NCBI GenBank assembly: GCA_021817565.1
Contig: JAKAUP010000003.1
Span: 124,001 to 188,000, forward strand
Source of the DNA: Microcaldota archaeon
GTDB taxonomy: Archaea > Micrarchaeota > Micrarchaeia > Micrarchaeales > Micrarchaeaceae
DNA: 64,000 nt
Direction of reading: 5' to 3'
The notes under the pieces are model-generated. The model had not been told where the DNA came from and did not search any database. It saw only the letters and a program-made list of their open reading frames with translations. Position 1 is the stretch's first letter. Each line of letters starts with the position of its first letter. Both the position numbers and the translations under genes were made by a program. Positions 59,821 to 64,000 of the stretch are shown in pieces.

Positions 59821-60722
59821 TTCTTAGATGTCATACAATTGAAAATTAGTTTTCTAGAGATCCTTATGATTTTTAGTGTTAAATCGCTAATAGATGCAAA
59901 AGTTTCATTTTCCATACGTTGCATATTTAGCTCCGAGTCTATATCTACGGATCCGTGACCTATACTGTTACGAAGTTCATAATATTTATCTAATTCTTTC
60001 TTATTAAAAGAAACCCCATTATTTCTCAATGTGTTTTCTACACACCTTCTCCTAGTACCACCATTACACCATTTTGAGTTGATCTCATTATACGGAGTGC
60101 CTTTGTTTTGCTCCTTTAATTTATAATAACGCTTTGCAATTGTTTCAATAGATCTCCAAGCGGAGAAAAAAGACGCTTCTGCATTAAACCAGGATAGTAT
60201 TGCTTCCCCAGATAGTATTATTGCCTTATCTAATAGGGCATCGTTTTCGGATAGTTTGAGTGTTTGATTTGCAATGTCTGATGCATTATGTGCTCTAGAT
60301 ATTACTTCTTTATAAGAAATATTATCATCAAATAAAGGCAAAGCACCTGGAGAAAAATCTATAGTGTCTTTATGTTCTTGTTTATTATCAAACATGATCA
60401 TGGATATTGAAAGTTGGGCACTAGCAGCAAATAACATGTGACCAACAATACGCTTGCGCATATATACAAACCCTTTAAACCACCTATCTTTTAGGTCAAT
60501 ATACATGTTTTGCTTTAGCTTTACAATTTTTCTAGAATCTTCTACCGTTATCTTTCGTAAAGTTTCGTCTTCATTATTATTTTCTGGATATGCTATGTCA
60601 ATAAATTTATTAGGATTCAGGTGCGCAATTACATAGTAATCTGAATCAGGTAGCTGTTGTCTATTTTTATATTCTGGTTGATTGTACAGTTCGCTGAACA
60701 TAGAGTCGTCCAGATGGTTCAT
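59775..60722 (-). CDS. HEPN-motif protein (possible RNase effector)
   Basis: 315 residues. The C-terminal half holds SAWRSIETIAKRYYKL and LRNSIGHGSVDID; the Arg-X4-His of RNSIGH is the catalytic signature of HEPN ribonucleases (here the Apea-like subgroup, tentatively). The N-terminal half is mixed alpha/beta and could be a sensor or binding part. HEPN proteins serve in defence, toxin-antitoxin and tRNA/rRNA cleavage. The gene sits among element genes. Alternative: a signalling protein with HEPN as a dimer module. Confidence 0.6.
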   Translation of the reverse strand: MNHLDDSMFSELYNQPEYKNRQQLPDSDYYVIAHLNPNKFIDIAYPENNNEDETLRKITVEDSRKIVKLKQNMYIDLKDRWFKGFVYMRKRIVGHMLFAASAQLSISMIMFDNKQEHKDTIDFSPGALPLFDDNISYKEVISRAHNASDIANQTLKLSENDALLDKAIILSGEAILSWFNAEASFFSAWRSIETIAKRYYKLKEQNKGTPYNEINSKWCNGGTRRRCVENTLRNNGVSFNKKELDKYYELRNSIGHGSVDIDSELNMQRMENETFASISDLTLKIIRISRKLIFNCMTSKNQTEINKNPIINETK

Positions 60723-60886
60723 AATCTCACCATTTTAATCATGACTTTTATGATTATTTCTCCTTTGAATCCAAATGCGATTAAAATTTACTTCTAATGC
60801 TCTTCAAACTCTCCCATTACTTTTTGATCGACGCCATGCAGTTTTAGTTTCTTTTTCGATTGTTTTCAGTTATAATACTACCTACC

Positions 60887-61521
60887 TTAAGTGTTATTAA
60901 AGTAACCTAAACACTGAATATCTGGATTAACTTCTTTAAATGTAAAAAGGTAATTTTTAGCAACCCAATATGGAGAGCTATGCGCTGTGTAATTCTGTGG
61001 GGCTGCTATTGTATATTTCCCACCAGCCATATGTACTGCTTGAATCAACAAACCTGGTTTTTCTGTTGTTAGCAACAATACCCTAGCATAACTGCCCGGA
61101 TATATAATAAAATTATTATTACTTATTTCAGCAAAATTTGGCCCTGTGTAACTTACATTAAATGGTATTGTTCCTGTTACCTGCGTCTTATTTGCAAATA
61201 TTTGCCCTTTTGAAACAATTTGAATATCTAAAATTAAGTGGAGCAGTACCATTATTTGTTATATATAATCCAACCCAATAATATGGAATGCCGTTATTTA
61301 GCGTACCGTTACCCCATCCTTGGGGCAATCTATGGTAATATATGGTTCTGGAAGAAAAGAGCCCGTGTTTACATAATTCTGGTAATACGGAGCAAAGAAA
61401 AGTGATAAAACTGCAACAAATAATATTCCTATTGAGATTGCGAATGTAAATTTAGGGAGATTCCTTGCCAGTCTATTGTGTCTTTTATTTCCTTTCCTAT
61501 TTGATTTTACTTTTTTGCCAT
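60887..61521 (-). pseudogene. Signal-anchored exported protein broken by three homopolymer frameshifts
   Basis: ATG 61521 begins MAKK and stops at once; adding one base to the A6 run restores KVKSNRKGNKRHNRLARN and the anchor FTFAISIGILFVAVLSLFF, then an exported part ending LPEPYITIDCP. A second slip at a C4 run (about 61327) moves to QGWGNGTLNNGIPYYWVGLY, and a third near an A4/T4 run leads to NKTQVTGTIPFNVSYTGPNF and the end GYFNNT. The intact C-terminal 121-residue part is open in one frame (60887-61252). It starts 7 nt after the polymerase stop, so it belongs to that operon. Either a recent pseudogene, sequencing error at homopolymers, or programmed frameshifting. Confidence 0.7.
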
Positions 61522-61528
61522 TTTAACA

Positions 61529-64000
61529 CTAAATTTTAATAGCGCTCAAGCTATTATATGTCTTCCTTTTAAGTCTTATCTTCTTTCCTTCCTTAATCTT
61601 TTTCTTTAGGTAATACAGGGTTGTCCTTCCTATTCCTAACCCCTTTGCTTCTTCATATGATATATCCTTAATTACTAATAAAATCTTATTTTCTGTTTCG
61701 TTACTATAGGCAACATAATTTTGTTCAACGACTCCTATTACCTCGCTTTCTTCTAGGTTGTTGGACTCCTTGCCTATGTGGATTATGCCGTCGATAGCGA
61801 TATGCTTCCTTTGAAGCTCTCCGATCTTACCGTCGTACTTGCCATCATCGTGGTCTATATATGCTACGAGAAACTCAGAAAGCGGCTTCCAGTAGAACTG
61901 CGTGTTTTCCGCATATTCTTTGCCTGTCTTATAGTCGACAAAAAGCTGGAAGGGCACAAGATCTAGATCCTTGGTGAATGGGACAACTGGTATTATGGTC
62001 TCGCCTGTTGACGGATCTATTTTGTTTCCCACACCCGCGATCACGAAGTTGAACGGCTTAAGCTTCCTGTCCTTGTTTATTTTATTGAAGCGCCTCAGCA
62101 CAAACGGCGAGGTCAGGGCGAGCCTGCCCATTACGAACTTGTGTCGATGCTTTTCTGCAAATGTCTCTCTTGTTAACAGACCGTAGTGAATTCCTAAGAT
62201 GTCACGCCATATTTGCCTTATTTCAGTTTCGCTTATACCCAGTATAGTGCCCAGTCCGTGCGAGGAGTGCTTAAGGATCTCGATATCATCTCCGTCTTTG
62301 CGGTACAGACAGTACCTCTTTGCAGATATGCCGTAGAACCAGACATCGTGCAACGGATTGCCTTTCCCATCTTTTTCCACCTTAAACATCTCTACCGGTG
62401 TGGTATATGGGTTCAGCAGTCTGAAAAACTCTTGAATATCCCCCACTATCTCCGGATTAACGAACAATGAGTCAGTATCGCAATATGCAAAATATCCATT
62501 CTTTTCATGCACATATGCCTCTACCATTGCGAGTATGAGTCTTGATCCAGATGTGAGCATGGTTGCAAGTATGGGATTAAATGCTCGGCCAAATTGTTCT
62601 TTCTTCTCTACTCTACATGTAAACGGACTAATTCCATAGATTTCTGCATCTGTCTTTTCGTTTTCTGTGTTTACCTCAACGAAAATACCATAAGAAGTGG
62701 CATTGGCAATTATTTTTGCTATAAAATCCTCTTTCTTCAGATCTTTGTTACCTGGGTCTTTCTTCAATTTCTGCTTTATCTCTAATCTATGTTCTATCAA
62801 ATAGCGGATAAAGTCCTCTTTTTCTGGGTTTATCGTCTTTCCAAACAGCGTTATCGGGCCGAGGTTGCTCTGCTTGCCTTTAGGAATGAACCTGTAGGCC
62901 TTTATAATCTTTGGTGTCTTCCCCGTAAGAAGTTTTGATGCTATGATATCGGGATATGTGTACCAGAGTGCCTTGCCCTTTGCGTAGTTCAGCCCTATGT
63001 TGTATGCTATCTTTCCGCTGTATCTTGCCCTAAGTGGCAAAATCTCGTTATCCAAATCCACTAGTGCAATTCCATTCAGCTTTTTCCATAAATCCTTGTT
63101 TGTAAGGGCGTTTAGGCTTATGTTATCCGAAAATTCAGGGAATTTGTTATCCTCTGTAACATCTATGTTATCAGCGATAACGTAATCCCATAATCCGAGT
63201 AACACGAATTGAGTTGGATACATGGATGTAAAGTCGATATATGATACTTTTACAGGTTTTTTGCGTATATGCACCTCTGTTCTCCCACCATAATAGGTTG
63301 TCATTATCCATCCAAGCATCTGTTTAGGGAACGCGGGATTGAGTTCTAAAAATGGTTTTATGCCCATCTCCTTGAAGTATTCCTTTCCAATGGAAGCTGG
63401 TGATAACAGCCTGTTCAATGGGGTGGATAGTTTATACTTTAAAAAATCTTTTTTTAATGCAAGAAAAAGGTCATAAGATGCAAAAACATCGTTTATGTTG
63501 TACTGCACATATTCTTGCGTTATCTTTCCATGCTCTTCAGTCCTCAGCTTCTTATGCTCAACATTGAAAAGTTTGCAAGCGCTTTCAAGCGAGTGATTCT
63601 CGTTGGTCAGGGCAAAGGATAACGTTCTTAGATCTACAAATACCCCCCTGTATCTGTTTATTCTCTTATAATTTTTGGAGTAAGGCGTAGAAAAGTTTAT
63701 CAGCGAACGCTTAGAATCGATATGTTTTATGATAATTCTAGGCATATACACGTTCTCAAAAAGTTTGAAAGAAAAGGCGTTGTTATCCCTTCTCGATATG
63801 CCGTAGTCTATGGCTATGCGCGATATGTCAAAAGGAAGGTTAAAACCTACACAGATCGCCCTTCTTTTATATACATAATCGATAAACAGCTCTAAAAACT
63901 GGCTTTTTGTTATCAGTTTTATGTGTTTTTTGTTAGCGTAATCTGATAATGTTTTGATATCGTTATTATCCAGATTGTTATCATAAAATAATCCAAACTC
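61529..64000 (-). CDS. Family-B DNA polymerase with 3'-5' exonuclease (N-terminus beyond right edge)
   Basis: At least 823 residues. The exonuclease motifs are visible: CVGFNLPFDISR (Exo II, near the edge) and YVQYNINDVFASYD (Exo III). Polymerase motif A is VSYIDFTSMYPTQ, motif B IAKIIANATSYGIF, motif C FAYCDTDSLFV; KRYCLYRKDG fits the later KxY region. Motifs A and B are about 165 residues apart, longer than in cellular replicative PolB, leaving room for an extra domain. The C-terminus has an HTH-like segment SYEEAKGLGIGRTTLYYLKKKIKEG. Overall it looks like a mobile-element or viral polymerase rather than the chromosomal one. The frame is open to base 64000. Confidence 0.88.
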   Translation of the reverse strand, partial: EFGLFYDNNLDNNDIKTLSDYANKKHIKLITKSQFLELFIDYVYKRRAICVGFNLPFDISRIAIDYGISRRDNNAFSFKLFENVYMPRIIIKHIDSKRSLINFSTPYSKNYKRINRYRGVFVDLRTLSFALTNENHSLESACKLFNVEHKKLRTEEHGKITQEYVQYNINDVFASYDLFLALKKDFLKYKLSTPLNRLLSPASIGKEYFKEMGIKPFLELNPAFPKQMLGWIMTTYYGGRTEVHIRKKPVKVSYIDFTSMYPTQFVLLGLWDYVIADNIDVTEDNKFPEFSDNISLNALTNKDLWKKLNGIALVDLDNEILPLRARYSGKIAYNIGLNYAKGKALWYTYPDIIASKLLTGKTPKIIKAYRFIPKGKQSNLGPITLFGKTINPEKEDFIRYLIEHRLEIKQKLKKDPGNKDLKKEDFIAKIIANATSYGIFVEVNTENEKTDAEIYGISPFTCRVEKKEQFGRAFNPILATMLTSGSRLILAMVEAYVHEKNGYFAYCDTDSLFVNPEIVGDIQEFFRLLNPYTTPVEMFKVEKDGKGNPLHDVWFYGISAKRYCLYRKDGDDIEILKHSSHGLGTILGISETEIRQIWRDILGIHYGLLTRETFAEKHRHKFVMGRLALTSPFVLRRFNKINKDRKLKPFNFVIAGVGNKIDPSTGETIIPVVPFTKDLDLVPFQLFVDYKTGKEYAENTQFYWKPLSEFLVAYIDHDDGKYDGKIGELQRKHIAIDGIIHIGKESNNLEESEVIGVVEQNYVAYSNETENKILLVIKDISYEEAKGLGIGRTTLYYLKKKIKEGKKIRLKRKTYNSLSAIKI

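Noticed and set aside
1-64000. CRISPR arrays, rRNA genes and insertion sequences
   Set aside because: No regularly spaced repeats, rRNA signatures or transposase genes were seen.

Overview
The window is archaeal. It encodes a eukaryote-like translation and RNA apparatus (ribosomal proteins S26e and L40e, Nop5, archease, translin-like protein, archaeal/eukaryal-type Asp-, Pro-, Gly- and Trp-tRNA synthetases), HMG-CoA synthase for isoprenoid lipids, an archaeosortase, a class III signal-peptide pilin, and tRNAs with archaeal introns. Nearly every gene that starts a transcript has an A/T-rich TATA box about 25 nt before the start codon and little or no leader, so leaderless transcription looks dominant. 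Small gene sizes, odd tRNA introns (one in a T-loop), an aerobic flavour (cytochrome b6-like protein, isocitrate dehydrogenase, proline dehydrogenase) and a compact layout would suit a Micrarchaeota/ARMAN-type DPANN archaeon or a Thermoplasmata relative. This placement is my inference; no marker gene proves it.

Layout. 1-35 kb and 42-54 kb are densely packed chromosomal housekeeping. In order: a partial MFS transporter and a giant two-domain metallophosphoesterase; DEAD-box helicase; tRNA-Val; cobalamin adenosyltransferase; ScpB/ScpA diverging from AspRS; PMM2-like phosphomannomutase; a HAD/proline dehydrogenase pair; ProRS followed at once by tRNA-Gln; an S26e-led operon with coiled-coil and membrane proteins; translin, OGG1-like glycosylase and GlyRS; Nop5; a Nudix-uracil-DNA-glycosylase fusion; archaeosortase; archease; intron-containing tRNA-Cys; a CBS protein; an AsnRS-like asparagine synthetase diverging from an Lrp regulator; a pilin; HMG-CoA synthase; an L40e-led operon; CDGSH protein; TrpRS; a flippase. 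After 42 kb: tandem HAD nucleotidases, thioesterase and isocitrate dehydrogenase, amino-acid permease, IMP dehydrogenase, cytochrome b, a DrrAB-like ABC exporter and an ITPase.

Two stretches are accessory. (1) 36.2-42.0 kb starts at an intron-containing tRNA-Thr and two hairpins, then carries a type IIG restriction-modification enzyme, a RecB/Cas4-like nuclease gene interrupted by two in-frame TGA codons, an oppositely oriented cassette of four tiny genes (three absent from simple long-ORF views), and the wreck of an S66 (LD-carboxypeptidase/MccF) gene. (2) From about 54.5 kb to the right edge the DNA is AT-richer. It carries a toxin-antitoxin-like operon (winged helix, YwgA/Panacea-like protein, MazF-like toxin), an Hjc-like nuclease, a 626-residue secreted protein with C-terminal repeats, a HEPN-motif protein, a membrane-anchored protein broken by homopolymer frameshifts, and a divergent family-B DNA polymerase with exonuclease that runs off the end. 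This second block looks like an integrated self-replicating element (virus, plasmid or casposon-like) and is my best candidate for an undescribed system.
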